Of a stretch of 64,000 bases of DNA, positions 7,629 through 15,811 are shown piece after piece. Under the pieces are notes generated by a model that was not told the origin of the DNA, did no database searches, and was given only the letters and a program-made list of their open reading frames with translations. The position numbers were made by a program, and so were the translations under genes. How positions within the stretch are numbered: position 1 is the first letter of the stretch; the number at the start of each line of letters is the position of its first letter. The stretch comes from JBFHIZ01 sp963666475 (lineage in GTDB: Bacteria > Bacillota > Clostridia > Lachnospirales > Lachnospiraceae): positions 124,001 through 188,000 of the forward strand of contig OY762821.2 of NCBI GenBank assembly GCA_963666475.2. Direction: 5' to 3'.

Positions 7629-8570
7629 TTGAAAGTAATTTTTTTAGATGTGGATGGTGTAGTGAATTCGACAAGTTTTGAAAATGAACATCCAGAACAG
7701 TATGTGGATCCAGTGAGAATGAGCCTTTTAAAGAGGCTGATCTTAGAATCAGGGGCTGAGTTAGTGCTATCCTCTGGGTGGAAAATTTGGTTCGATGAGA
7801 ATATGCAACCGACAGAAAAGGATGCAAAAAGGCTGGCAGATTTATTTCTTGAAAATGACATACATGTCAAAATGAAAACCCCAGACTTTAGTACAGAGGA
7901 AATTCGAAAAACGAGAAAATATAGTTTGGTAAAGGGACAGGAGATTCTTGCATGGCTTCATGACAACCCACAGGTAACAGATTATGTTATTTTAGATGAT
8001 CGGTTGCTAACAGAAGAGGCAATCATAGAGAAGCAGGTTCATATTGATTCCTATGTAGGATTGACGGAAGATGATGTGAAAAAAGCACTTCATATTCTTC
8101 GCGTTAACCGTTGTGGAATTGAGCAAATAGAGGATCAAGAAAATAAAAGAGAGATTTCTAGAAAGATATTGGAGGGACTCCCTGACTGGTTTGGGATTGA
8201 AAGCTCAAGAGAAGAATATATTAAAGATAGCGAAGATCAGATGTTTTTTGTAGCAATAGAGGACGACATCCCAGTTGGGTTTTTATGTTTAAATGAAACT
8301 GGAAAAGATACATTGGAACTTACGGTTATGGGTGTTCTGCCAGATCGTCATCGATCTGGAATAGGAAGAAAATTGTTCCAAATTGCAAAACATAGGGCAA
8401 AAGAAATGAACTACTCTTTTTTACAAGTAAAGACGGTAAAGATGGGAAAATATGAAGTGTATGATCGGACAAATAGATTCTATCTTAGCCTTGGGTTTAA
8501 GGAACTTGAAGTTTTTCCAACATTATGGGACGAACACAATCCTTGCCAGATATATATTATGAGTATTTAA
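7629..8570 (+). CDS. HAD-like domain fused to GNAT acetyltransferase
   Basis: Translation starts at a TTG behind AAAGGAGA; the nearby ATG at 7624 runs into a stop after two codons. The protein is 313 aa. Residues 1-140 resemble the HAD domain seen in Swiss-army-knife RNA-repair contexts: KVIFLDVDGVVNS, ELVLSSGWK and VILDDR. Residues 160-313 are a GNAT acetyltransferase with the acetyl-CoA loop DRHRSGIGRKLF and YDRTNRFYLSLGF. The pairing suggests that phosphate removal and acetylation act on one substrate, or that a modifier is linked to its scaffold. The next GNAT gene overlaps it, indicating translational coupling. Confidence 0.8.
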   Translation: MKVIFLDVDGVVNSTSFENEHPEQYVDPVRMSLLKRLILESGAELVLSSGWKIWFDENMQPTEKDAKRLADLFLENDIHVKMKTPDFSTEEIRKTRKYSLVKGQEILAWLHDNPQVTDYVILDDRLLTEEAIIEKQVHIDSYVGLTEDDVKKALHILRVNRCGIEQIEDQENKREISRKILEGLPDWFGIESSREEYIKDSEDQMFFVAIEDDIPVGFLCLNETGKDTLELTVMGVLPDRHRSGIGRKLFQIAKHRAKEMNYSFLQVKTVKMGKYEVYDRTNRFYLSLGFKELEVFPTLWDEHNPCQIYIMSI

Positions 8571-8581
8571 TGAGGGTTAAT

Positions 8582-9112
8582 ATGTCAGAGATAAAACTTA
8601 TGGAACCAAATATGAATTTTGCAAAAGAAATCTGGGCATTCCGGCAGGAGATTCTTGATTCGGATGATCAAGATAAGTTTGCTGGCTGTGGGACACTTAG
8701 AACGTGCTCATCGGCAAAAGAATGGATAGAATCGATTAAGATGAACCGTAACGTAGATACTTGTCCAACAGATAAAGTGCCATCAAATGGTTATATTGCA
8801 GTACGTACAGGTGATCAAAAAATAGTAGGTATAATTGATCTTAGGCATCATATCAACCACCCGATTTTATCCACGTGGGGTGGACATATCGGTTACTATG
8901 TTCGACCTGATGAAAGACAAAAAGGCTATGCAACAGAGATGCTTAGACAAAATCTGATCAACTGCAAATTACTTGGATTGGACAGAGTGATGATTACCTG
9001 CCATGAGAATAATGTGGCGAGTGAAAAAACGATAGTAGCAAATGGTGGAGTATTCGAAAAGAATATTGAAGTGGACGGAGAAGTTTTAAAAAGATTCTGG
9101 ATCACACTATAA
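8582..9112 (+). CDS. GNAT-family N-acetyltransferase
   Basis: A 176-aa acetyltransferase related to the COG3981 group of predicted acetyltransferases. Key features are GGHIGYYVRPDERQKGYATEM (acetyl-CoA binding loop RQKGYA) and VMITCHENNVASEKTIVANGG. The start at 8582 has GAGGG 5 bp upstream; an alternative ATG at 8570 overlaps the stop of the preceding gene (TAATG). Either way it is coupled to the HAD-GNAT gene. The acceptor is unknown. Confidence 0.82.
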   Translation: MSEIKLMEPNMNFAKEIWAFRQEILDSDDQDKFAGCGTLRTCSSAKEWIESIKMNRNVDTCPTDKVPSNGYIAVRTGDQKIVGIIDLRHHINHPILSTWGGHIGYYVRPDERQKGYATEMLRQNLINCKLLGLDRVMITCHENNVASEKTIVANGGVFEKNIEVDGEVLKRFWITL

Positions 9113-9128
9113 CTTCAATGAGCTACGA

Positions 9129-9236
9129 TTGATTTCTTTAAGCCTATCGTTTAGAATGTACACAGGGGAAATGGGGAAGTAAATAAATAGTTATGATGAC
9201 AATTTTTTACCCATGCTTTTTAGTATGGGTATTTTT
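9129..9236 (+). ncRNA. Promoter-leader-hairpin element, copy B
   Basis: A -35 TTGATT (9129-9134) and a -10 TAGAAT (9152-9157) have a 17-bp spacer. The leader contains CAGGGGAAATGGGGAAG. The hairpin TACCCATGC/GTATGGGTA occupies 9208-9231, followed by TTTTT. The predicted RNA is about 73 nt. The outermost pair is T-A here but A-T in copies C-E, and a G-T pair replaces one inner pair, so pairing is kept while sequence changes. The gene at 9252 starts 16 bp after the hairpin, so the element could act as its attenuator. Confidence 0.6.
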
Positions 9237-9251
9237 GTTTATGGGGGAAAT

Positions 9252-9692
9252 ATGAAAAATAGAAGAGTTATCGTAGTAGTTTTCATTATAGTATTTGCAA
9301 GTATCTTTTTTTGTTTAAGAACGAATAATGAATATAATCAAATAAATAACTTTGTGAACGAAAACTCTATGGAGTTGGAAGAAATCGCGAAGAATTCTTT
9401 GAACAACACTTTGAAAGACTTAAAATATAAGAATGTTAAGATAGAAGGGCAATATTCAGGTGACCATGAAATCGTGCAGTTTTTGTACAATGCGGTTGGA
9501 ATTGTGCCTTCTTCTGGTTACTACGGATTTTATTATTCTCCTGATGATAAGCCTGCTACATTTCAAAATGTAGACTTTCCGTTAAATGCTATTGGAAATG
9601 ATGAATGGGAGTGGAGCGAGGTAGGGACAGATAACAGAGGAAAGACAATACGTATTAAGGAGTGCTGGTATTATTATGAGGCATGGTTTTAG
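9252..9692 (+). CDS. Membrane-anchored exported protein of unknown function
   Basis: The start at 9252 follows GGGGGAAAT. The protein is 146 aa with one N-terminal hydrophobic segment (VIVVVFIIVFASIFFCL, residues 6-22) and an extracytoplasmic remainder. The latter includes a conserved-looking core, GIVPSSGYYGFYYSPDDKP. There is no lipobox cysteine at a cleavage site. I do not recognise the family. It is the first gene after copy B of the repeated leader element and probably the gene it controls. Confidence 0.7.
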   Translation: MKNRRVIVVVFIIVFASIFFCLRTNNEYNQINNFVNENSMELEEIAKNSLNNTLKDLKYKNVKIEGQYSGDHEIVQFLYNAVGIVPSSGYYGFYYSPDDKPATFQNVDFPLNAIGNDEWEWSEVGTDNRGKTIRIKECWYYYEAWF

Positions 9693-9730
9693 CTACATTC
9701 AGTACAATATCAATAAGATTTGGGAGAAAT

Positions 9731-11269
9731 ATGATTAGAAAAATAGAAATAAGTGAGATTCCTTTTGTCTCTGAATATGTATGGAAGGTGTACGAAGATG
9801 AAAGCACAAGGACAACTCCGCCATTTAAAGATAAAAATTCTGTAAAGCAACATTTTGTTAGAGAAACTCAGTATTCAAATAGCTTTTTACTTGGTGTATA
9901 TGAAAAGAACCTCCTTGAAGGAGTCATTTTAATTATTGAAGACCAAGCGGATCTATCGATTAATATGCAAGGACCGTATATTAAAAATACTGAAAAATAT
10001 CATGAAATTGCAAGTGAGATTCTTTCATATGTAAAAATCAGATTCCGAGAATACAAGTGTTATGTAGGGACTACAAAGACGAATATAATTTCACAGTCAT
10101 TTTTTGAATCAAATCAATTTATTTGTACAGAAGATGCAATTCAAATGCGCATTACAAAAGCGCAGTTGGGGGCGATGGAAAGTTCGAATCAAGTGATATC
10201 ACTGCCAGATGAGAGACTGAAAGAGTATCATTATTTTCATAACTTATATTTTCCGGACTACTATTGGCAATTTGAACGTATTCAAGAAGTGCGAGATCGT
10301 TGGAAAATTCATATACTAGTTAATCAAGATAAAATCGTTGGATGTGTTTTTTCGATGAAACAAGAAGCACAGTCGGTAGAAATATATGGTTGTCATATTT
10401 TAGAGGCATATAAAACCAAAGAGTTGATGTCGGAACTTTTGTGTTGCAATGTATGGGATTGGTTTGATTATGGGATAACAGAAGTTTTATACTTTGCACC
10501 AAATGGTATAGAGAGTGAAAGTGCAGAGGAAATTGGATTTCAAGGATATGATACCTATTTAGGGTATTTCACGAAAAGATTAGTCGAAGAAAAAGAGCAT
10601 ATACAAAGCGAGCATTTCTGTTTATATTATAGTGCTGAGGATAAAGATATTATTTTTTCTTTCAAAGAAATTCTTGAAGGTACTTATCAAAGCATAGTTA
10701 ATGAACATCAGGATTTTCTGATTCTTGATAAGCAAATAATTCAACTATATTTGTGTGAAAGTGCAGATGAATACATTGTTCGTACGAATAAAATACCGGA
10801 AGAGTACCAATCGTGGATGGTAGGAAATTCAGATTTTAAGACAAGGACTATATATATTCTTTCACCAAAAGCAGTGAAAGGATTCTCACAGAGGGATATG
10901 GAACAAGTTGCGATACATGAGCTTATACATATAATTTTCGACGCTGGAACATCTACGTTTGAGAATGAAGCTTGGCTTGCAGAAGGAATCGCGTTATTAT
11001 ATGCAGGACAAATTGTTACTCAAAATATCTCAACGATTGATTATCCAAGTATTGCCGCAATCTCTGGAAAATGTGTTCAAGGGGAAACACCAGATCAATT
11101 TGTTGAAAATGGAGGTTATGATTATGCGGGGGTATATGTCTGGTACTATATTAAGAATTACGGATTTCATGATTTTGTAAATGCATATATGAATCTTGTA
11201 AATTTGGAAAATCGTATATTTGAAGGTTATGAAAAAGAAGCTATCAATGCTTATTTTGAAAATTACTGA
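9731..11269 (+). CDS. GNAT-like domains fused to an HExxH metallopeptidase
   Basis: The start at 9731 (GGGAGAAAT upstream) is preferred to any earlier codon. The protein is 512 aa without a signal peptide. Residues 1-150 look like a GNAT fold (IRKIEISEIPFVSEYV, EGVILIIEDQ) and residues 170-290 like a second one. From about 300 a gluzincin-type peptidase follows, with the zinc motif HELIH at 396-400 and a downstream Glu in AWLAEGIALLYA. The peptidase part resembles the secreted protein at 19230. A cytosolic acetyltransferase-peptidase combination is unusual; which parts are active cannot be judged from sequence alone. Confidence 0.72.
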   Translation: MIRKIEISEIPFVSEYVWKVYEDESTRTTPPFKDKNSVKQHFVRETQYSNSFLLGVYEKNLLEGVILIIEDQADLSINMQGPYIKNTEKYHEIASEILSYVKIRFREYKCYVGTTKTNIISQSFFESNQFICTEDAIQMRITKAQLGAMESSNQVISLPDERLKEYHYFHNLYFPDYYWQFERIQEVRDRWKIHILVNQDKIVGCVFSMKQEAQSVEIYGCHILEAYKTKELMSELLCCNVWDWFDYGITEVLYFAPNGIESESAEEIGFQGYDTYLGYFTKRLVEEKEHIQSEHFCLYYSAEDKDIIFSFKEILEGTYQSIVNEHQDFLILDKQIIQLYLCESADEYIVRTNKIPEEYQSWMVGNSDFKTRTIYILSPKAVKGFSQRDMEQVAIHELIHIIFDAGTSTFENEAWLAEGIALLYAGQIVTQNISTIDYPSIAAISGKCVQGETPDQFVENGGYDYAGVYVWYYIKNYGFHDFVNAYMNLVNLENRIFEGYEKEAINAYFENY

Positions 11270-11324
11270 ATAAAAAATGATAATGATGTTATTAATATTG
11301 TTTGTTCTGTAGGAGAATTTACTA

Positions 11325-11779
11325 TTGAAGATAGCTAGAAAAAGATTAGGAATTACATATTTTGTCATCGCGCTGGTGGCTTTTGTTTCTCTGTTTTTAG
11401 ATATTTTGTTTGCCTATGTTATTGAACAGAATCTATATGGATTGAAAATTCAAGAATGGGAAACAACTCACTATGTAGCGCATTGGATACTAATAAGTAT
11501 TTTATGGGGATTAATTACATTTTTGAAACGATGATTATTTGTTTGATCTTAATCTTTGCGCAAAAGGCATTTGAGACCTGGTTTTGTGTAACGGAAATTC
11601 CATATGGTGGCATAATATGTGCAATCACATGGGGTGCAGCTCATGCATTTACAAAGGACAGTATACTTACCGGTGTTATGGCGGCACTTGCAGGACTTAT
11701 TTTTGGCTCAGTATATCTTTTTGCAAATCGAGATATTCGAATTGCTTATCCGATGATATTGATTATGTTTGTTTTATAA
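11325..11779 (+). pseudogene. CPBP-like membrane protein split by a frameshift
   Basis: Two overlapping frames together make one 151-aa protein. Frame one begins at a TTG behind AGGAG (11325) and stops at 11534. The second frame continues from FETMIICLILIFAQ to 11779 with IICAITWGAAHAFTKDS and AALAGLIFGSVYLFANRD, which resemble the C-terminal helices of CPBP (Abi) intramembrane proteases. Joining them needs one extra base in the T5 run at 11520-11524. The usual EExxR motif is absent from the first part, so proteolytic activity would be doubtful even if intact. A homopolymer sequencing error is the alternative explanation. Confidence 0.6.
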
Positions 11780-11807
11780 ATGATAGAGCACGTGGAGGAA
11801 ATAAACT

Positions 11808-12287
11808 ATGGAACAAAAAGTAGAATTTAGATTTGCAGAAAGAAAAGATACATCACTGATTTTTCAATTTATCAAAGATCTTGCAATATATGAAAATATG
11901 TTAGATTTAGTTATTGCGACAGAAGATTTACTTGAAGAGTGGATATTTGATCAGAACAAAGCAGAGGTCATTTTCGTGTTAGAAGATGGAAAGGAAGTAG
12001 GATTTGCATTATTCTTTTATAACTTTTCAACATTCTTAGGACGTGCTGGACTGTACTTGGAGGATCTGTTTGTAAAACCAGAAAGCCGAAAAAAAGGGTA
12101 TGGGAAGGCTCTGATAAAACAACTTGCGAAGATTGCACTGGAACGAGGATGTGGTAGACTCGAATGGGCGTGTCTGAACTGGAATCAGCCAAGCATTGAT
12201 TTTTATTTATCTTTAGGTGCAAAGCCAATGGACGAATGGACCGTTTATCGTGTAACAGGAGATTCATTAGAAGAACTTTCGAAGTAG
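11808..12287 (+). CDS. GNAT acetyltransferase, diamine acetyltransferase-like
   Basis: A 159-aa protein resembling the spermidine/spermine (diamine) N-acetyltransferase branch. The typical core is GLYLEDLFVKPESRKKGYGKAL, then GRLEWACLNWNQPSIDFYLSLGA, with the final Tyr available as general acid. GGAGG precedes the ATG. Polyamine or related amine acetylation is likely from family knowledge, but the substrate is not shown by context. It follows the broken CPBP gene by 28 bp. Confidence 0.85.
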   Translation: MEQKVEFRFAERKDTSLIFQFIKDLAIYENMLDLVIATEDLLEEWIFDQNKAEVIFVLEDGKEVGFALFFYNFSTFLGRAGLYLEDLFVKPESRKKGYGKALIKQLAKIALERGCGRLEWACLNWNQPSIDFYLSLGAKPMDEWTVYRVTGDSLEELSK

Positions 12288-12348
12288 AGGAATACGAAAG
12301 TTAAATGCTGAAGTTAAGTGAGGTTCATGAATAAAGTTGAAGAAAATG

Positions 12349-12387
12349 TTGACTTTCCAAATATTTACTTTATAATATAAAGTAAAT
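12349..12387 (+). promoter_or_regulatory. Promoter overlapped by a perfect 25-bp palindromic operator
   Basis: TTGACT (12349-12354) and TATAAT (12371-12376) form a strong promoter with a 16-bp spacer. A palindrome with 12-bp perfect arms, ATTTACTTTATA (12363-12374) and TATAAAGTAAAT (12376-12387), around a single A covers the -10 and the start site. AGGAGG follows at once. The winged-helix protein encoded second in this two-gene unit is the obvious candidate to bind it. Confidence 0.82.
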
Positions 12388-12402
12388 TATAGGAGGTGTC
12401 AT

Positions 12403-13089
12403 ATGAATGCACAAGAAGCTCGTCAAAACCTGGAAATTATCAAAAATTCAATTGAAAACACGAAAGATAAAAGAAAAGACCTATATCAATTTTTATTATG
12501 GATTGGGATGATTTTTTTTGTACGATTAGTAGTTGAACTAGCAGTGTTTGGATTGATGAATCGTTCGTATTACATTAATAATGCACTCAGTATCATAAGT
12601 GCATTATCATATATTGGAGTCTTTATTGTTTGTGTTCGATATTATATCAGTATTTCAAATAGCAGAAATCGTTATACCAATGCATACGTTAAACTGTCCA
12701 TGTTTATTTTTATATTTATACCAGTTGTATCAGTAATTCTTAGAGCACTGTCATGGGCTTTGCAATTTGATGCAGACGTTATGGCAAAAATATTTCAAAA
12801 ACTAGATTCTATTGAAGGAATCAGTAATATTTTATTACTATTACTATGTATAATTCTAACTGGAGAAATCCTTGAAAGAAAAAAATTCTACGCCATAGCA
12901 ACAGTAATTTTTACTTTGTATCTGGTAGGATATACTTTGTTTGGTGAAGAACGAATTCATATTTTACACAATCAAAATATTGAGGTACTTCTGAGTGGAT
13001 TAATTTATAGTGGTTTCTTGGCAATGGGTTACTTTTTGTTAGGAATACTTTTGAAAAGGAATAAAGGAATGAAGATAAATGGATATTAA
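12403..13089 (+). CDS. Multi-pass membrane protein paired with a winged-helix regulator
   Basis: A 228-aa protein with a charged N-terminal helix (MNAQEARQNLEIIKNSIENT) and about six hydrophobic segments, including IGMIFFVRLVVELAVFGLM and FLAMGYFLLGILL. It starts after a strong AGGAGG. No transporter or enzyme motif is evident. The start of the regulator gene overlaps its last 11 bases, so the two are translationally coupled. This arrangement, also common with PadR-type units, suggests the regulator responds to something linked to the membrane protein. Confidence 0.72.
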   Translation: MNAQEARQNLEIIKNSIENTKDKRKDLYQFLLWIGMIFFVRLVVELAVFGLMNRSYYINNALSIISALSYIGVFIVCVRYYISISNSRNRYTNAYVKLSMFIFIFIPVVSVILRALSWALQFDADVMAKIFQKLDSIEGISNILLLLLCIILTGEILERKKFYAIATVIFTLYLVGYTLFGEERIHILHNQNIEVLLSGLIYSGFLAMGYFLLGILLKRNKGMKINGY

Positions 13090-13375
13090 TAATTTGCCAA
13101 TGGCATTTACTTTGCCGCTTCGATTGTCAATAATTGGTGCGGTGTTAGAACAAGAGTGTAGTTTTAATGAACTGAAAGAAACGACGAATGCAACAGATGG
13201 CAATATTAGTGTTCAAATATCAAAATTGGTTGATGGCGGATATATTAAAGCAAGAAAAAAGAAAGTTGGAAATAAAAATTTGTCTTACTATTCAATTACA
13301 GACTTCGGGTTGGAACAGTTTAAAGAATATGTAAAAATTTTAGAAGCAATGATTTCGCAAAAGAATGAAACTTGA
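13079..13375 (+). CDS. Winged-helix (HTH_34-like) transcriptional regulator
   Basis: A 98-aa DNA-binding protein. LPLRLSIIGAVLEQECSFNEL is the first part of the wing-helix fold, TDGNISVQISKLVDGGYI contains the recognition helix, and KKKVGNKNLSYYSITDFG is the wing. It matches the small MarR/PadR-like regulators grouped as HTH_34. It is predicted to dimerise and repress its own operon at the 25-bp palindrome 690 bp upstream. A strong bidirectional terminator follows. Confidence 0.85.
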   Translation: MDINNLPMAFTLPLRLSIIGAVLEQECSFNELKETTNATDGNISVQISKLVDGGYIKARKKKVGNKNLSYYSITDFGLEQFKEYVKILEAMISQKNET

Positions 13376-13395
13376 TTTTAAAATAGTATTGTCAT

Positions 13396-13435
13396 AAATG
13401 AGTATAATCCAATTGATTATACTCATTTTATTATT
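13396..13435 (+). terminator. Rho-independent terminator
   Basis: A 14-bp perfect stem (AAATGAGTATAATC at 13396-13409 with GATTATACTCATTT at 13415-13428) around a 5-nt loop is followed by a T-rich stretch. It ends the membrane protein/regulator unit and separates it from the sigma factor promoter. Confidence 0.85.
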
Positions 13436-13453
13436 TGAAATATTTTATTTATG

Positions 13454-13478
13454 TGTAACGAAACAACAGACTACACGT
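13454..13478 (+). promoter_or_regulatory. ECF-type promoter, probably autoregulatory
   Basis: TGTAAC (13454-13459) and CGT (13476-13478) have exactly 16 bp between AAC and CGT. This is the AAC-N16-CGT layout used by extracytoplasmic-function sigma factors. It lies just ahead of an ECF sigma gene that starts at 13502, so autoregulation is likely. I did not find a second convincing copy in the window. Confidence 0.65.
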
Positions 13479-13501
13479 TTATTGGATGAGGGGGTGAGCT
13501 T

Positions 13502-13993
13502 GTGACAAATGATATGATGGAAGATATCTACAAAAAGTATTATAGGGAAGTATTCTTATATGCATTTTCTTTATGCAAGAATTATCATTTGGCACAAGAT
13601 TTGACGAGTGATACTTTTTATAAAGCATATTTAACAATTGGGGAGTTAGATTATATTAAGTATTGGTTATTCCGAGTATGTAAAAACTTGTTTTTTGACT
13701 ACACGAGAAAAAACAAAGAATATCCTCAAGAACATTTTGAACAAAGTACGATGAGTACGGAAGAGAATGTGTTGGAGCAAATAATTGCTATTGAAGAGAA
13801 GAGAAAATTATTTGATTTGATTATTAGTATGCAAGAGAATTATAGAGAGATTTTAATTTTATACTATTATTGTGATTTCTCAATACGTGATATTTGTCAT
13901 ACAAAGGATATATCAGAGAGTACTGCAAAAACTATGTTGTACAGAGCTAGGAAAAAAATGAGAAAGGAATTGGAGGGAAAACATGAATTTTAG
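13502..13993 (+). CDS. ECF RNA polymerase sigma factor
   Basis: A 163-aa sigma-70 family member of the extracytoplasmic-function group. Region 2 reads YKKYYREVFLYAFSLCKNYH...LAQDLTSDTFYKAYL with IKYWLFRVCKNLFFDYTRK. Region 4 reads ILILYYYCDFSIRDICHTKD with SESTAKTMLYRARKKM. Translation starts at GTG 13502 behind GAGGGGGTGAG. Its last 11 bases overlap the start of the anti-sigma gene. The ECF-like promoter upstream suggests it activates its own gene when released from the membrane partner. Confidence 0.92.
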   Translation: MTNDMMEDIYKKYYREVFLYAFSLCKNYHLAQDLTSDTFYKAYLTIGELDYIKYWLFRVCKNLFFDYTRKNKEYPQEHFEQSTMSTEENVLEQIIAIEEKRKLFDLIISMQENYREILILYYYCDFSIRDICHTKDISESTAKTMLYRARKKMRKELEGKHEF

Positions 13994-15248
13994 AGAAGTG
14001 ATGGAAAGGTATAAAGAAGGTACATTAAGCGAAGAAGAAAAGATAAAGCTGGAGAAAGAAATTGAGAAATTTGAAATTCTAGAGACCTATTTTTCGGAAA
14101 GATTTGATGAAGAAATAAATCATTTTCAGGAAACAGACTTATCATTCCCACAGCAACAAGAAACGAGAAAATTACGAAAGAGTGTGAATCTCCGATTATT
14201 TAAAGTTGTGATAGCTTCGGTCCTTTCTGTGATATTGCTATATCTGAGTGTTTTTGTAGTAGGTTCAAATCTTGTAGATCAATTCTATTATGATCCAACG
14301 AAAACGGAAGGAAATAAGTTGGATGCGAAAATGCCAAATTATTTCTACGACATGTTGGTTTATACAGAAGTGAATATGCCTGGATACTCCCTGGCATCTT
14401 TTACTTCACAGGAATCAAAAGGATTCGGGAAATATGAGTTGAGCTATTCATTAAGGGATTTGTTTAATGATGATACTGAGAGGTATGAATTTATCTTAAA
14501 TAAAGATGTTCCATACTATGCACTCGAGGGAATTGATAGTACAAAGAACCGGTTCAGTTTGTGGAATGGGTTTGAAAATATTAGCATAGTTTCGAGGGCT
14601 CAAGAAGGTTCGTTTGATGAATATGAAAGTTATAAAAATGCTGACACACTTAAATATTTAGATGAATTGAACCCATGCACATATGTTTCTTTGGCAATCG
14701 TGTTTGAGGATGACCTAAATATGGAAGAGTATTTTGAACTGGAATACAGCTTTACATTTCTTGATTTTGCGTGGGTAGGTATTCGCACATTCGACCCTGG
14801 TGATTCATGGAACGACAGTGATCAAATTCCTTTGGTTGGATTTCAGTCGAGTTTTCGGAAAAATCAATACAATGTAGCGAATCCAGATAGTGAAAGATAC
14901 CCTAATTTATTTTTAAATGAAATTTCAATATATGATGTAGCTACTTCGCCAGAACTTGTGTCAGAAGCATATAGCAGACATTTCCGTTCGTGTTTAGCAT
15001 ATTTAAGAGACCGAGAAGATTTTGTACGTATTTTTGACTATAGTCATTTAAGAACGGATTTTTATAATCAAGCAATTGAATATATTGATGAGAATGGTGT
15101 AAATGCCTATGGTACGATTGTATATGGGACTCCAGATGAGCTGAAACTGTTTTTGCAAATGGTACCATATCAGAGTATATGCATTAAGGATGCTTCGGTA
15201 GTCGCTCCTGATCCATATGCATCTAACTGGATTAATCTATTCGAATAA
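13983..15248 (+). CDS. Membrane anti-sigma factor with Sigma_reg_N/Sigma_reg_C-type domains
   Basis: A 421-aa protein. The cytosolic N-terminus (residues 1-65, acidic and helical, MNFREVMERYKEGTLSEEEK) would hold the sigma factor. One membrane helix follows, at about 72-90 (VVIASVLSVILLYLSVFVV). The large outer part fits the sigma factor regulator N- and C-terminal domains (VDQFYYDPTKTEGNKLD; YVSLAIVFEDDLNMEEYFEL). These proteins sense envelope stress, but the signal is unknown. Overlap with the sigma gene shows they are made together. Confidence 0.82.
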   Translation: MNFREVMERYKEGTLSEEEKIKLEKEIEKFEILETYFSERFDEEINHFQETDLSFPQQQETRKLRKSVNLRLFKVVIASVLSVILLYLSVFVVGSNLVDQFYYDPTKTEGNKLDAKMPNYFYDMLVYTEVNMPGYSLASFTSQESKGFGKYELSYSLRDLFNDDTERYEFILNKDVPYYALEGIDSTKNRFSLWNGFENISIVSRAQEGSFDEYESYKNADTLKYLDELNPCTYVSLAIVFEDDLNMEEYFELEYSFTFLDFAWVGIRTFDPGDSWNDSDQIPLVGFQSSFRKNQYNVANPDSERYPNLFLNEISIYDVATSPELVSEAYSRHFRSCLAYLRDREDFVRIFDYSHLRTDFYNQAIEYIDENGVNAYGTIVYGTPDELKLFLQMVPYQSICIKDASVVAPDPYASNWINLFE

Positions 15249-15259
15249 TGAGGAACACG

Positions 15260-15371
15260 TTGCTTTTCTATACATGTTTGTTATAATATTGTCTAAGGGT
15301 GTATTAGTGGAAAATAAATAGTTAAAGTTCAATTATGTTGGTCAACCCATGCTCTCGTGCATGGGTTTTTC
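15260..15371 (+). ncRNA. Promoter-leader-hairpin element, copy C
   Basis: A -35 TTGCTT (15260-15265), a 16-bp spacer ending in TTTGT and a -10 TATAAT (15282-15287) start the element. The leader begins TCTAAGGGTGTATTAGTGGA. The hairpin AACCCATGC/GCATGGGTT spans 15344-15367 with loop TCTCGT and runs into TTTTT. The predicted RNA is about 78 nt. The lipoprotein gene at 15397 begins 26 bp after the T tract. A 14-codon frame (ATG 15335, peptide MLVNPCSRAWVFLF) overlies the hairpin but is not shared by all copies. Confidence 0.72.
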
Positions 15372-15396
15372 TGTTTTAAGGGAAATAGGGGGCAAT

Positions 15397-15786
15397 ATGA
15401 AAAAAATATATGTTTCAATTTTGCTTGCAATGATCTTGCTAGTAAGCGCATGTGGACAATCTAATGAAGAATATACCGTAAGTGAGGGAAGCTATTCTAT
15501 GAAAATATCCGAAGAGACTGATTTTTTAGCACCCTCAGTCTATATATCTGAGGGGTGGTTTACATTTTCTTATGATTTACTAAGTAGCTATTTATCGACA
15601 GGATACTATGAAATAAGTGGTGATAAGTTGATATTGAAGACGGATGACAATTTATATGAATTTGTTTTTCGGATAGAGGATGGGTCTTTGTTTTTTCAAG
15701 AGGACGAATCGTCAAGTGTAAAATTAATTGATGAACGATTTGGGATTCCAATACAGGATCAGGCGGAATTTATATTAGGAGAATAA
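15397..15786 (+). CDS. Small lipoprotein of unknown function
   Basis: The start at 15397 follows AGGGGGC. The 129-aa protein has a typical lipoprotein signal (MKKIYVSILLAMILLVSAC, Cys19), so it would be anchored to the outer face of the membrane. The mature part is short and beta-rich (GYYEISGDKLILKTDDNLYEF). It resembles the small lipocalin-like or DUF-type lipoproteins of Clostridia without a named family. It is directly downstream of leader copy C. Confidence 0.75.
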   Translation: MKKIYVSILLAMILLVSACGQSNEEYTVSEGSYSMKISEETDFLAPSVYISEGWFTFSYDLLSSYLSTGYYEISGDKLILKTDDNLYEFVFRIEDGSLFFQEDESSSVKLIDERFGIPIQDQAEFILGE

Positions 15787-15811
15787 ATGGAATGAGAATT
15801 AGGGTGAAAAA

